Both the position numbers and the translations under genes were made by a program. Below are positions 1-13,600 of a stretch of DNA of 64,000 nucleotides, piece after piece; the first letter of the stretch is position 1, and each line of letters begins with the position of its first letter. The notes under the pieces were generated by a model, which was given only the letters and a program-made list of their open reading frames with translations, did no database searches and was not told the DNA's origin. The DNA is from Oxyruncus cristatus (Eukaryota; Chordata; Aves; Passeriformes; Cotingidae). The stretch is from positions 1 through 64,000 of the forward strand of contig VXAY01001000.1 in NCBI GenBank assembly GCA_013399855.1, read 5' to 3'.

Positions 1-49
1 CGGCACCCGCAGGGCTTGGGGCGGCCCGGGGGGAGCGGCGGTTCTTCTG
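1..49 (+). other. CANX: CANX exon 1, non-coding 5' UTR (may begin before the window)
   Basis: This GC-rich stretch ends at a consensus donor (ctg|gtaagt, GT at 50-51). No coding sequence in it joins the calnexin reading frame, whose ATG lies 7.4 kb downstream, just after the acceptor at 7468-7469. A non-coding first exon in a CpG island is the usual arrangement for CANX. The transcription start itself may lie outside the window. Confidence 0.6.
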
Positions 50-300
50 GTAAGTTCTGCGAGCGCCGGGCCGGGCAGCGGTTGGAGCCGGGGATCCTGG
101 GGCCGGGAGCGGCCTGGGGCCAAGGGTGGGAGGTGGATGTGGGCTGGATGTGGTCTGGGTTGGGTCTGGCTGCGTATTCCAATGTCAGAAATAGCCGTGA
201 GCTGCCCGAATGTGCTCCCCGTGAAACCCCGCAGAGGGAGGAGAGGAGGTGGGTGCGGAGCGTGTCCTGGGGCCTGGCTCGGGCTGAGTGAGGGGAAGGA
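1..300. promoter_or_regulatory. GC- and CpG-rich 5' end of CANX (CpG island remnant)
   Basis: The first 300 bases are much richer in G, C and CpG than the AT-rich intron that follows from about 400. This fits the downstream half of a CpG-island promoter over CANX exon 1. No core promoter element can be placed because the upstream half is missing. Confidence 0.5.
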
Positions 301-3300
301 GAAGCCTCTGGAAAGGGGGAGCTCGGGGCGCAGAGCTGGAGGCCAACAGGTGAGGTGCTGTCTGCAGGTCTGAGAATTGAGAATCTGAGGGACTTAAAAT
401 GTGCACTTTAATTTTTGCCCTCCCCCCCCAAATATTATTCGTGTTGGATGTCTTCAAAATAAGTGTATAAATGACACCTCAGTTCTCATTTCTGGCTGAA
501 GATTGTGTTGTGTGCTTTTAAAACAAAAACCCCACACCTTTGAATTAAAGCATGTACAGCTCACTGCTTTCTTGCCTGTTCTGATTCTGAAGAGTGAACT
601 TTCACATGCAGATTTGTGGTTAAGAACTTTCTAGGCTGCAGAAAGAGAAATGCTGCAGATGATTTGGTTGTCAGGGGAAGCAGACATGTATTAACGGTAG
701 TAGTAATATTAAAGATCCACACTTTAATATGATGAGTGTTAACATAATTAATGCTGCAGCGTTTCTGCAGGTCATTGTGGAAAACTCCTTCTGGAACTTA
801 TGTGGAGTATATTAGGTGTATGAAAACTGGTCTCTAGGCATGTAATGTATTTCTAAATGCAGTGTTTACTTAATGTTGTCAAGCAAGCACAGGTTTTATG
901 GAACAAAATTACCCATTGTGGTTTTGGTTGTTGCTAAAATACTACAAGGAGATAGCGGAACTATAATAATGTATGAGGTAATGCAGATAAAATACTGGTT
1001 AAATATAGGTTGAAATGTGTTACACTAGTCTCATGCTGATGTACTTGACTTAAAAGACCACCTTACTGTTGATTTGGCCATATTAGATGGGCTTTTCCAA
1101 AACACTTAATAAAACTAGGAAAAGCTTTGAGTAAAACTGTGTTTTAAGTCTTAGTATTTCTAATTTTTTTTAAATAACAATTTGAAGAAGATATTTGTAC
1201 AATTTATGGGCAACATCACAAGCCGTTTGTAAGGTGCAAACTGTTTCTTGTAAGCAACTACCCTCCTAGGAAAGGAATCTAATGTGAAACAGTAACAAAG
1301 TTTCCAACTTCCATCAGATTACCCTGGCATTTGGTGTGCTGCAGCACTTCCCGCCCAGTAAATGAATAAATCCTTTACTGAGAATTTGCTGTGATTTGTA
1401 CTTAGCCCTGCCCTTTGCTTCCTTTTCTGGCCTTTCAATTTCTGCCTCTGGTAGTAATCATGGTGGCAGCCTGCTCTTGCTGGAATCAATTCTGTAGCAG
1501 GGCAGACTTGAATTGATTTCTAGGCTTGATGGTCTGAAAGATCTTGGGGTGCCTCCAGATCTTCCCCCACCTAATACAATTTTCCTAGCAGCCCATCTGT
1601 TTTATGGTCAAAAAGCCTCACGGCTGTGTCTTCACCCTCCAAGGACTTCCAGTTCTGCTGGAAGGATATCTCTGCTGACAAACAGTATCTGCTGTTTTCT
1701 CCTGTGCTGTACCCGCACTGTTGTACATTATTTTTAGAAACTGGCATATTTGAAATGCCTATTAAAAGCAAGCCTTGTTGTTGTCCCCTTTCACACCTAA
1801 TCCCTTGCCTGGTTTGTGCTCCTTACAACCCAAACAAGAGGCAGCTTTTTCTGTGGGGCTCTCCGAGAGAGGTTTGGCTAATCCATTCCAGGAGACTTTT
1901 TTTCCTCATGTAGCAGTGTATCCAAGCCACCCCCTCCTTAAAAACAAAAGTGGGGGAAGTGGGGGGCAAACCACCCCCACGGGAGAGCTCCTGCCTCTGG
2001 GCCCTCGTAAGCAAGGTAGTTTTGCTTTAGCCCTGTCTGCTGTTCATTGAGTTATAATGCTAAAGGCAGAATCTTTACAAGTCTGGAAATTGTCTGGCTG
2101 CAAAACTGAATATATAAAGGGAAAAAGTGGTGTCTGCATTATATGAATTGCTGCATATATATGAACATAATTTTGTTATACCCCCCCTTAGAGGGCTGGT
2201 AAGGTGCTATACTGGGAGTTAATATTACAGTGTTTGGCCTCACAGTTGCTGAGCTTTGCTGTATGTCCATCCCCCAGGTCTGCCCAAAGACAGGTCAGGC
2301 AGGTGCAGGTGACAGACCTGTGCTTGAAACTGTGACATCAAGCTGACTCTGCTTCCAGCGGCTTTGTTTCCTTTATCCTTGGCTACTTTATCTCATGGTC
2401 CTTCCACTTGTACAGCTACAGCTCTTTGCTTTTGCTGGGTTGGCCTGGGTTATTGATTCAGGGTTAAAATAACAGGGCAGAAGGACTTCGAGCCATCTTA
2501 AACCAGCTGCTGGTTCATCATGAGGCTGTGTAAACAGTTACCCTGGCACCGCAGAGGAGGCAGGATGTGGAAGGCAGAGAGATTGTGAGCTGTATGAGAG
2601 ATTTCCTTTGCTCTTCAGTAGTTCTGACTTTAGGAAACTAGTGCACTACCAAGTAGGGTAACCAAGCCTTTACTCAGAAACCACAAAAAACTGATTTGAG
2701 AGGGAAGAAGGATATCTGTGTCTCAGCCTTTCTGTTCTTGTCTCTTTGCATTTTTTTTGTGTGTTGTGATGAAATTTCTTTACTTTTGTGTCTTTAAATT
2801 TTTCTTCCCTAGTTCTTGTATGAGGCAGCATTGTGCTTGTCTTTACTGGTGTGCTTCTGCTGTAAATACCACACTGAAATCCAGTGTTTGGAACACAGGA
2901 CTTTGCTAGCAGAATTTGCTCTTCCTATACTTAAATCATTCAGCTGAGACTTCAGATGCTGCTGAAATAGAAACCACTGATGCTCATCCAGTTAAATTGC
3001 TGAGGTATAGTTCATAGTAAGTGACTTATTTTTAATAAGACCCGTTTAATGTGACTGTTAGTTCTTTTAAAAAATGAGTAAGTAGTAAACTACATAGCCA
3101 GTAGCCATTTAAATGTAGTTATACATTCTGAAATATGGTGTGTTAAGAACTGGCTTGATGAACCACTGAAATAGATTAGTAACCTAGGAGATGATTAAAC
3201 TGGTTTTGCAGGCTCCGTTTGACCTGACAGGGAAGTTACTAAACAGTATGTTCTGGAAGTATGATAGCAGAGGACTTGAACATCTTTTTTGTGAGCCATT

Positions 3301-6300
3301 TCACACTCTGTTCCTCCACAGGACCTGTATGTTAGAGAGAATGGTGACAACTGTTTGCTGTATGAGCCAAGTGTTTCCAGTGTCCTGCCAATAATTGAGA
3401 AGAACTTTTCCCTTTATGCCCAGAGAAAGGGCAATTCTAAATACAAATTAGTCTCTGAAACTGCATGACTTTCTTGAAAGCCTTGAACTCCATAGGTAGC
3501 AATCCCTTAGCTAGTTGTTGAGAGTGCCACTTTTGGGGCAAGAAACTGATTCTCTCTCTGAATCTCCAGTTTGGTTTCGTTTTGACTTTGTAAAATGTAA
3601 AGTCTGTAGTGAAGCTGTTCCAAGTGTCTCTTTTCAGTGCTGTGCTATAGGTCCTGTAAACTCCAGGGGAAAATACCTCAGCCTTTTGACAGTCAGGTGA
3701 AAAGTGCTTAACTATCAACTCTTAGGTTTTCTGGTTTAGAACCTGGCTGTGGGTGGGCACAGAGGGAAAAACAAGTGATCTGTAGCCCTGGCAGTCTTGA
3801 ACTCTCTTCCTAGTTTGTGCTTTGAGACTACCCTGCAGTAGTTTTCCCTGCGGTCTCAGTGGAGTGCCAATGTCTGTAAGTATCTGAAGACTGTATTTAA
3901 AAAAAAAGTAGATGGAGTTTTAGTCATCTCTGGCTTGAAACGTTGTTATGGTGAAAGGGAGGATTGCACTGAAGTAGAATGGAGACGTCAGAAGCTCTCA
4001 CCTATTATGAAAGTGTTCCTTTGTTAATGGCTCTCGGCAATTGCATGATCAGAAATACACCAACCTTCAGAAATACTGCACAGTTAAAGCTGAAGAAGGG
4101 AAGTGCAGGCAGACTAAAAAATGGCTAACAATGGTAATTGCTTGGAAATTGGACTTCTTCAAGGGAGAAGTCTGATCATAATAGAGTTGGTGGCTGGGTG
4201 TCTGAAGGTTCAGACTACATTTTAGGTGACTAATTGAACACCTGTAGTTGCCAGCAACTTAAAGCTCCACTAAAATTTGATTAATGCCTGTTATGTATAA
4301 AACCTGAGTTTCTTCCCTCTCCCGCTCCCCACCTCTCCTATTTAGGAATAACCTAATTTACTAGGGCATAATTGTGTTTATGTTGTGTCCCTAAGGATTT
4401 TGTGAAGTGAATTTGAAATTTTCTCCTTCCATCCATTATGGATAGAAGTAGCTTTTTAAATATCGAAAATGTGTGCTTCTCTTACATTGCTCTTCTGAGA
4501 ACATAGTGTCTTTTATTTCTTTATAATTCAGTCAGTTTCTATATTGTTACAGGTTAAACGGAATAAGTAGCTTGGCATGGTAACTGGGCAGTTGCAGAAG
4601 AAGCTACCAGCCTGTACTCAAGGTGTATGAATGGTAGCTTATGTCGAATTTGGGACTGATTTAATGTGTAGGAAGTGTCCTAAGCAGCTTTCTGTAGGGA
4701 TATAAACCTGTGACTACTGCTTGCCAATGATGATAAAGAGGTAAGGACATAGAACTGGATTTAGCTTCTCTTCAGGCTTTTTTAGCTTTTTTCTTTTTCT
4801 TTTGGTGGGGTGAGAAAGAACTAAGGTTGCTTAGAAACTTGGTCAGACAGTGCTTCTCCCTTGAAGTGAGGGTCAGTGAGGCCTCAAATTTGGACAGAAC
4901 ATTAACTGATAAATGTAGACCTTCAGGGTAGATACCTGTGGCTGTATCAGGAGTACAGATGTGCAGTGCCAAAGCTTCTGCCCCTGCTGGGTGGTCACTG
5001 GCAGAATTGTCTGGTTCCACTAGAATGCTTTGACAGAAGAATTTCTGGAGCAGCCTTGCAATATGAGGCCATGTGGCTTTGCCACTTGGGTGCAGTCATT
5101 TGTCAGCAGCAAATGGACTTGGGTAAATATTTCCAAAGGGTTGTAGTTGAGGGGGGATTGTGAAGTAGGTAATTATTAAATATGGAGTCAGTACTGGCAA
5201 GACAGTTGTGGGGGGTGATTTAATTCTTTCACCAGAACTTTATTGCAGGTTGGCTAGTGGTGAGATTGCTTAAGGGATTACTTGCATGCTAAACCATTAA
5301 TACCCTTTGCACAAGGTTGGGAGGAGGGGTGCAGAACCTCCTCCCTTTTAGAAGGAGAGAATTGGCTCACTTTCAAGTTTAACTTCCTTGTATCACTTTC
5401 CAAATCATAAAGTGCTCATTCTATCTGCATAATATGATTTGAAAGCAGTTATAAAACTTGGGGTATAATCTTCCTGAATTTAACTCCATTACAAAAGTAC
5501 TTGGTGAGGCCCTATTGGTAAGGTAAGACAAAGTGAAACCCTTTTCTTGGAAAGGTGTCCTTGTGCCATCTCATCTGTTCTTGCTTCAGTCACACAGAGC
5601 ACACCCAGAGCTCTAAAGATCACTTTTTCAAATGAAATTTCAGACTCATGTTTTCTGTGCTGGTGGACATAAGTTTATTCAGAGAACATCTCATCTGTAC
5701 AAGAAGAACCTGAACCTTTGAGGGTACTGATGGTTTTCTGACTGCTTTCATTCCTTGGTTTTGTGTTGTGATTTCCACACTACTGAGAAGAGCTATGAGC
5801 AGTGAAGGGGTCTGAAACTGTGTTCAGTTCTGGCTGTACACTGTGCATTAAAAAACAAACTCTGCCTGTATATAACAGCACTTCAAAGTTTTTGTCAGCT
5901 ACTCCTTCTGGAATGAGTCCTGTTGGCTCAGAGATGTTTGGGTGCAGTTGCCTGAGCTGATGGGGGGAGGTCTGTGCACACACATTTGGACAATAATCCT
6001 CAAGGCCATCGCTATTGTTGGAAAACTGGCTGCAATTGTGTGTTGCTGTAGTGACAAACTGGACGTGACCTCAGCACAAGTCTTTAAAATACAGTTTTTG
6101 TTGTGCTTATGAAGCATCCCCTCTGTCATTAGAAGTAAGTTAAAGAGTAATCTAAGAATGGTAGATCTGGTATGCAGTGTAATTTTGGAGTATCAGGTAG
6201 TGCAGATAAACCTTTAAGTCTGTAAATTCTTTTAGTTGCCTAAACACGCTTCGGAAAGTTGAAAGTTTGTTTTCTAGCATGATCTTAGGCCCCTACAGGC

Positions 6301-7469
6301 ACTGTTAACTCTGCTTGAGTTATGTTTGTAAGTCTGCAGGGCTACAGCCTGAGGCAGGAGTGTCAGGGAAGGAGGGGATGTTTGGTTTTATACTTGCTTT
6401 CAAAAAGAATTAGTGTCAGTTACAACTCTAGGTTTGGAAGAAAAATTTGGAATGAAGCACAAAGGAGAAAAGGTGAGCAAGGCATAGATTGTTGCAGGTT
6501 TTTTGGCCAGATAAAACTGAGCAGCATTCTAGGAGTGTTGCCTTATGTGTCAACGTAAAAGTACAGTAATCATGTAGTTTTTCTAGCAAGAAAGTCAAAC
6601 TGAAACTGTTTTTTCTTACAAGGTATTTTAAGCTATGGCTTGCCAACATCTACCATGTTTTAGGTGTGACAAATGTTTTAGGAGCACCTTATGAATTAGT
6701 TTAAGTGTCATATTTCAATTCTGTAAAGCCTCAGTTAACAGCTACTCTTTCTTTGGTCATCTTGTTAAATTAAAGATTGAAAGAAGGGAATCAAATCAAG
6801 TGTCTGTTTCTCTTGGGTCTGCCTCAGTAGCCTCAACTCCTTATAGACATCTGCCAGTAGTATCAATGACTGTTGGCAGTAATTCCAGAATAAAACCTAG
6901 GGAAGGGGATTGGTGGTTGAAAACACCAGAGTTCCGCAGTTGAAAGGACAAAAAAATGTATTGAACAGGAGATGGATTGATTACTCCATGGGTTACTCTT
7001 TGCTTGGAAGAACTAGAAAATTGTACTTCACTTTCTGAACTGAATGAAAGCTTCAGGTTCTGCATGCTGCATTTAAAGTCCTTCATAAGCACAAAATAGG
7101 TTTTCTCTTTAGGTTTTTGCAGCCACATAAGTTGTGGTGTTGTGTACGTGTCTGGTGTCCTGCTCGTGGGCTGTGGCAGTATAAGAGCGAAATGATGACA
7201 GTTCTGCAGTATGGGTCTCCACTCAGTTAACATCTGTTTTTTATTAAATACTTAGCTTTATGTTGTAGTCCTCGCCAGCTTTTAGAGCTGCCTCAGCCAG
7301 CCAGATGCAGTAAATAACAGGGCTGAAAAGATAAGTTTGCACTTTTCTTTCCATGGCATGACGAAGCACTTCACCTGTTGCCTTGGATGCTTGGGTTTGT
7401 ACCGAGAAGCAACAGATCGCTCTGTGTGCAGTGCTGGCTTGACCTCTCTGCCTTCTCTTATTTATCCAG
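50..7469 (+). other. CANX: CANX intron 1
   Basis: A 7.4 kb intron from the donor at 50-51 to the acceptor at 7468-7469. Scanned on both strands, it shows only short open frames without recognisable protein similarity. The one local structure noted is a G-rich/C-rich hairpin at 1959-1980. No RNA gene or clear transposon was recognised. Confidence 0.65.
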
Positions 7470-7472
7470 ACC

Positions 7473-7658
7473 ATGGAGCTGAAATGGCTACTGTATGTGA
7501 CCCTGCTGGCTCTTGGGATCCTTGCTGCCCAGGCACACGATATGGATGAAGACAACGATGCCGATGATGTAGTTGATATCGAGGATGACTTGGACGATGG
7601 CATTGAGGAGATAGAAGAGTCAAAATCTGAAACGAGCAGTCCTCCTCCAGCTCCAAAG
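7473..7658 (+). CDS. CANX: CANX coding exon 1 (exon 2), residues 1-62
   Basis: The acceptor is at 7468-7469, the ATG at 7473 and the donor GT at 7659-7660. It encodes the signal peptide ([20 protein letters not shown]) and a run of Asp/Glu before a short Pro-rich stretch ending PPPAPK. The exon ends between codons. Confidence 0.95.
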
Positions 7659-10600
7659 GTTTGGCATGAAACTTTTTTTAAAAATTGAATTGCTGCTTGT
7701 GTTGAGGTTAATGTGAGTCTGATCAGGGTTGTCTTTACTTTGCTAACCTTTAATGTGTTGTGCTGTTATTAAAGGTGTTATCTGGGAGTAGGGCTTGGAT
7801 TTAAGCTTGGGTGCTTTGTTTCTATTCTCATGTACCTCATATTCTTCCAGAAGACTTAGATCTAACCTTGGAATATGTGATGTGATTATCAGGAGTTAAC
7901 ACTAATATTTCCAGCTAGGTATATACTTGAGTTTTAGTTGGAGGCAAGAGCACTACAGCTTGGCACAAGCAGCAATATTTATGTAACTTCTGCATTTATT
8001 TTGCAAGGGCGTCCAGGAGAGCTGTACTTGAGTGTAGGGGAGGAATGTGAGGTTTTATGTGCCTGTATTTCTGTAGGGAATTTGTCTTGAAAGGTGCATA
8101 AGTGCCCCTCTTTTCCAATAGGTTACCTACAGGCCCCCAGTCCCAACAGGTGAAGTGTATTTTGCGGAGTCGTTTGATAAAGGAACTCTGGATGGGTGAG
8201 TATAATCTGAAGGATGATTCAGTACAGCAGATAATTTAAAGTCTTGGTGAAAGGCAATGAAGCCATCTCTGTAGAGGTGGTGTTATTCAAAACTGAATCC
8301 AAGGGCCCTGGTTGGTGAGGATTTACGGCAGTGCCTTCTTGAGGCTGGCTGTTAAAGTGCTGAACTGAACCAGTATTTCCTTAAGCTCTAGCAACAAGGG
8401 GCAGGTGAGGCAGACAAGTGTAATGTAAAAGTCATCTGACTTTTACATCTGTGAGGATGGTGAGGTACTACTTTTATTTTTTTGCACAAGAGTGAGACGT
8501 TCTCTCAGGAGGCCGTGATCCTGCTTTGGGGGAGGGAAGTGGAACATGCAGAAAAGTTTGCAGGCTTGGGAGTAGGACTCCTTGGAGGGTCAAGACACTG
8601 GGGTGTCACAGGACAGCAAGGGATGTCTTATCCTAAGGGCAGGATTTTTAGTGTGTGTAAGGGAGAAAGGATGGGTTTTCAACCATTGGATGTCTGTCTT
8701 CTAGATGGATCCTTTCCAGAGCCAAGAAAGATGATACGGATGATGAGATTGCAAAATACGATGGTGAGTTAAATCCAGGTTTTGGATGATTGATGTTTCT
8801 GAAGTAATTTGTCATATCTGAAGAGGTGCAAGGCTTTCTTTTCTGTTTCTCAACTAAAATATTCATTGAAGAAAATGGAAGGAGTGTTGATATACCTGCG
8901 TAACAGTATGAAGTCCTAATTTAGACAAAAGATCCACTTGGAGATTTTAGAAACCAGTAACATTTGGTTAATTTCTCCCCAGGTAAATGGGAAGTCCAAG
9001 ACATGAAGGACACTAAGCTTCCAGGAGACAAAGGGCTGGTACTGGTAACCCGAGCCAAGCATCATGCGATTTCATCCAAACTTTCAAAGCCATTTGTGTT
9101 TGATACCAAACCCCTTATTATACAGTAAGTAAAGGATAACTTGGTGTTCTTTTGTTTCCAGAATGACAGGACAGCAGGCTGAGGTTAATGCCATAACTGA
9201 GCTGTTGTTGACTGTGGGTCTACATGACACAAGATGCTGTAACCTATTATACTGTTGAAGTAAGAGTAGAATAGTAACCCCGATTCCCAAAGGGGAAAGT
9301 TGGGAACAGCATGGGTCTTTCTGAAGCCTGAAAAAGGAAGAAGTCTGTGTAAACTGGAGTTGGTAACCTATCTTGTGGCTTCAATTCACTTGATTTAATT
9401 GTAGTAACAAGGTCAGGCAACTGACTTTTGTACTGCTAATAGTGGAAGTCCTTGTCCTTTTGAACGAAAGCTAGTCTGTATGCAGGTCAGTGCACTTTAT
9501 TGTGCAATAAACTGCCCCCTGTTCCTGAGGTGGAGTGGACAGAGGAGTGAAGATGCGCTTGTTTCCTCCTTCCTCTGTCTTCATTCATTTGCTGGAAAAT
9601 GAACAGCTTGTGTAACTTTGTTTGGCCACAGCTGATGTGTGTTAGACCAGCAAGTCAGGGGAAAAAATAATGCAGTGAGAACAGTTGAATTGTGGAATAT
9701 TATCGAGTTTATCGGTTTTAAACAAAGAGTAAACTATAACTCATATTTGCACAAGATAATGAATTGGTCACTTTGCTTTGCATGACTGTTTAGTTTTGGC
9801 TCAAAATACAAGGCTAAAAATAAATCCCAGTGGTCATCCACTCCAGCTGCTGGCATTGAGAGAGGGTCAAGCATACTTAGCCTATTCCTGACAGAGATGT
9901 TTTGCCTTTTTCAGGCTCCTTGGCATCCCTAAATGTTCTGATGTATGCTTACAACCCTAAAGGGGCTTCTCCTAGGACCCGGTTGTTTTCCCTTTGGTAG
10001 TCTTGAATCTTGCAAATTGAGTTGTCTGTCTGCCATGGTAGTTGTGGGGAAAATAATTGGTTCACCTCAGTCTCTGTTGCAGTGTCTGATATATTGGAAA
10101 GCTTTTTCTTCCTTCTTTATACTTATAGATCATAATCTTCTAGACCAGCACTCAATTTCTTTAATCTTTTCTGTCAGGTTAAGTCTTCTCAATCTTCAGG
10201 CCCTTGTGAATATTTTCTCAGTCCTCAGGGTGTAGTGTATATTTTTAATATTCACTGGGCAAGTGATTTAAAGGAAACAAAAACAAAACAGTCTTAATGT
10301 GTACCTGAAAACTGTAATTGAGTATTACAAAAGTAATTTTTCCTCATGTATAACATGTTCTCTCCCCATTCTATCCAAAACTAAAATTAGGTATGAGGTA
10401 AACTTCCAAAATGGAATAGAGTGTGGTGGGGCCTATGTGAAATTGCTTTCAAAAACCCCGGAGCTGAACCTGGTGAGTAATGTTACTACTTTGGGTATTA
10501 GTTGTGAAAGAAAGGTTTTTCATTTTGGTTCTTCCTGAAGAAACCTCTTCAGTGAAGGCAGTGGGACCTGATTGCCAAAGTACTTTGCACTGAACATTTT

Positions 10601-13600
10601 CCCAGTGTTTCCAGTTGGAGAGGATAAATACTGAAATGTAATGGCCCCTTGAGTGGAAACTCTGGAGTCCCCTGGTAGCTGAGCAGTTGCAGACCTTTGC
10701 CAAACTCTGCAACACTTCAGACTACCCTGGGCTGTAGAACCAAGGAGGAGGTGCTTAGGAGAGTAGCCCGTGTATGAGGAGAAATCTCTTCAGGAAGCTC
10801 AGCACAGGAGGAAAATTCCATGTTTCATCTTCTAAAACAGACTAATGCAGATGACTAAAATTATACCTTACATTTTTGCCTTACCTTTGACATGTGAACC
10901 CACGTGAGTTACTGGGTCTATTTAACTATTGAGAAGTTGGACTGGATACAATCTCACGTGTTCAGCTGCACACATGACATATATAGAACTATTTGCTTCA
11001 TAAATGACCCTTGAATGCATTGTCTTAAAATGGTGGTCAATGGAAGAGACCATGGTACAACTCCTAAGGCTCAAGAATTGTTTTCTGTCCTCTCAGTTGT
11101 ACACTATCCCTGAAGTGCCTCTTCAGACAAAGCTGAACTGCTGGGTCACCTTGCGCAGGTTTTTGTAGCCTGTGGGTTTTCTTGAGCCTTCTTCCTAGAC
11201 TTCATAGGATGTACCTTTTGCAGTCTTGTGGGAGTTGTATTATTAATAGAGATTCCAAAGTATTAAAAAAAAATCCAAAACAAGCACAAACACCCAGAAT
11301 ATTTCCTGGCTACCCAATCAGTTTCGTATGTGCAATGAATTTTAAGATACCATTAGCAAGAACAAATAGACTTGCAGTTTTCAATGGTGAAATGATAATA
11401 TCCAGTTAGATATCAGATTAAGACAGTTCCTCAGCTCATAAATACAACTTGGCCTCACTTTTAATGCTGCTTATCACTTTATGTGAAAGAAACTGGCTGG
11501 ACCAGCTACTCATTCTTTATTGCCTGCGACTGATACTTCTATGTTGATAGCTCTTGAAATATTTTATTGTAATGTAGAGATATACTTAAACTTTGTGATT
11601 GTCACACTAATCTTTCTGGTAACACTTATATAGGTGGTGTTTTCCATGGGAAAAGTACAGACCAAAGGTGAAAAATTAAGCAGCTGGGATGATTCTGGTG
11701 TTTTTTCTAGAGGCTTATGTGAGGAATACGAGCTTTAGTGTGGTGCTTGATATCCAAGTTGCAGAATAATTTCTGATGAGTTGGTAGTTCTTATACCAGG
11801 CACTGACTTAAGTTGTATTTCAAAATGATGGAGTGAAATTTTGCATTGTTTTTAAAGGACCAGTTCCATGACAAAACTCCATATACAATAATGTTTGGCC
11901 CTGACAAATGTGGAGAGGACTATAAATTGCACTTCATCTTCCGGCACAAAAACCCAAAGACTGGCAAATATGAGGAGAAACATGCAAAGCGTCCAGATGC
12001 AGACCTGAAGAGCTACTTTACTGATAAGAAGACTCATCTTTATACTCTAGGTAGGGCGACTGTTAAATGTCTGTGTTAATAACTGCAACAGTTCCTGAAT
12101 CAAAAGCTCATAAAGTGAGCCAGATGAACAACTGAATATTTGTGGCAATGCACCATACAACTAAAAAACACTTGGAAGTTTCAAATGCAAAAACTGGACA
12201 TCTCTGCAAAGGCTTATTTCATCCTAATAGGAAGTCTGGTTTCATGTAAGAAAGGTCATGAGACCTTGAGCTTAAAGGAGAATGGAATTCCGGAGCAGTT
12301 ATCTGAAATAATCTTCAGCCTTTATGAACTACCTGAATGCTGCCCCCGAGTGACTTGGGGTACAGCATGCTTTAGATTTAGAGGCATAGCATTGTTCTTT
12401 TTGCTGCTTTTGTAGTACCAGACAAACTCAGGGGTTCCTGAAGTAGTGTCTGCTGTATTAGCTATGACTAAAATCTTTCAGAGAGTACTTTAGCTTTTCC
12501 TACTGAATAAAGCAGTGAGATTAAAATCTTGTTAGTCAGTAGCAGGAAGTCTTAATCTTGAGTAGAATGTGAATATATACCTTGTTACTACTAAAGCAAT
12601 ACTTACTGTGCCAAAGTCAACTTGTGGTAACTGCTAAATCACTCTACAAACTTCTCTGTGCATGTTTAAAGTAGGACTCCTGCCATGAGTCTGCTTTCTC
12701 ACAAGGTGAGATGGTGTACATCACCACTAGTTATACTTTGGCATAAGGAGAAAGGTCCTTAACAGTTCTCTAAAGCAGTTGTTGGGTAGGTGGTAGCTTG
12801 GATTGCACAGTGGGGATGAGTGATGCCTTATGACTCATGCTTTGTATCGTATATGGAATGACTACATCAACTTTTTTTCCTTACAGTCTTGAATCCTGAT
12901 AATAGTTTTGAGATACTGGTTGATCAAACTGTTGTCAACAGTGGGAATTTGCTAAATGATATGTCTCCTCCTGTGAATCCACCCCGAGAGATTGAGGACC
13001 CAAATGACCAGAAGCCTGAGGACTGGGATGAGAGACCAAAAATCCCAGATCCAGATGCTGTTAAACCAGATGACTGGTAAGCTGATGGAGGGGTGGAATT
13101 GAGGGAGTCAGTCCTTAGCCTGATAATTTGGTCCTGATCAAAGTTTCTCTCAGACAACTTACAGAAGCTTTTGAGTCTTGTCCTTGTAATCAAAATACAG
13201 TCAATTTAGGCATTTTAGCAGTGGTTTGGTAGGCAAAGGCAGATAGGTTCCACATCCTCTGGGGATTTCTATTTAGTACCCCTGTTATTGTGTTGGCCAC
13301 ATACAAAGATTTTACAGAAACACCTATATTAGCTGTTGCTTTCATCCTTATGAGATCCAAAGATGAGCTGCAGAAGGTGTAACTGAAAGAGGTTTGTAGT
13401 TGTTCATGTAATGCCATAGTTAGCAGTGACTGAAAAATCTGATTCCATAAATCAGAAACTGATCCTGACTTTCTGTCTTTGAGCCTGTGCTTTGTGAACA
13501 ATAGACTCAGTTTCAAGCTCAAGTGTGTGTTTGCAGTGACTGCCAAGATATGGGATTTGCTGTAATATGCTCTTTCTAGATTGACTTTTTAAAAATTAGT

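Noticed and set aside
4727..4740. C-box-like atgatga suggesting a C/D snoRNA in CANX intron 1
   Set aside because: No D box (CTGA) at suitable distance and no terminal stem. A similar case at 727-735 fails in the same way.
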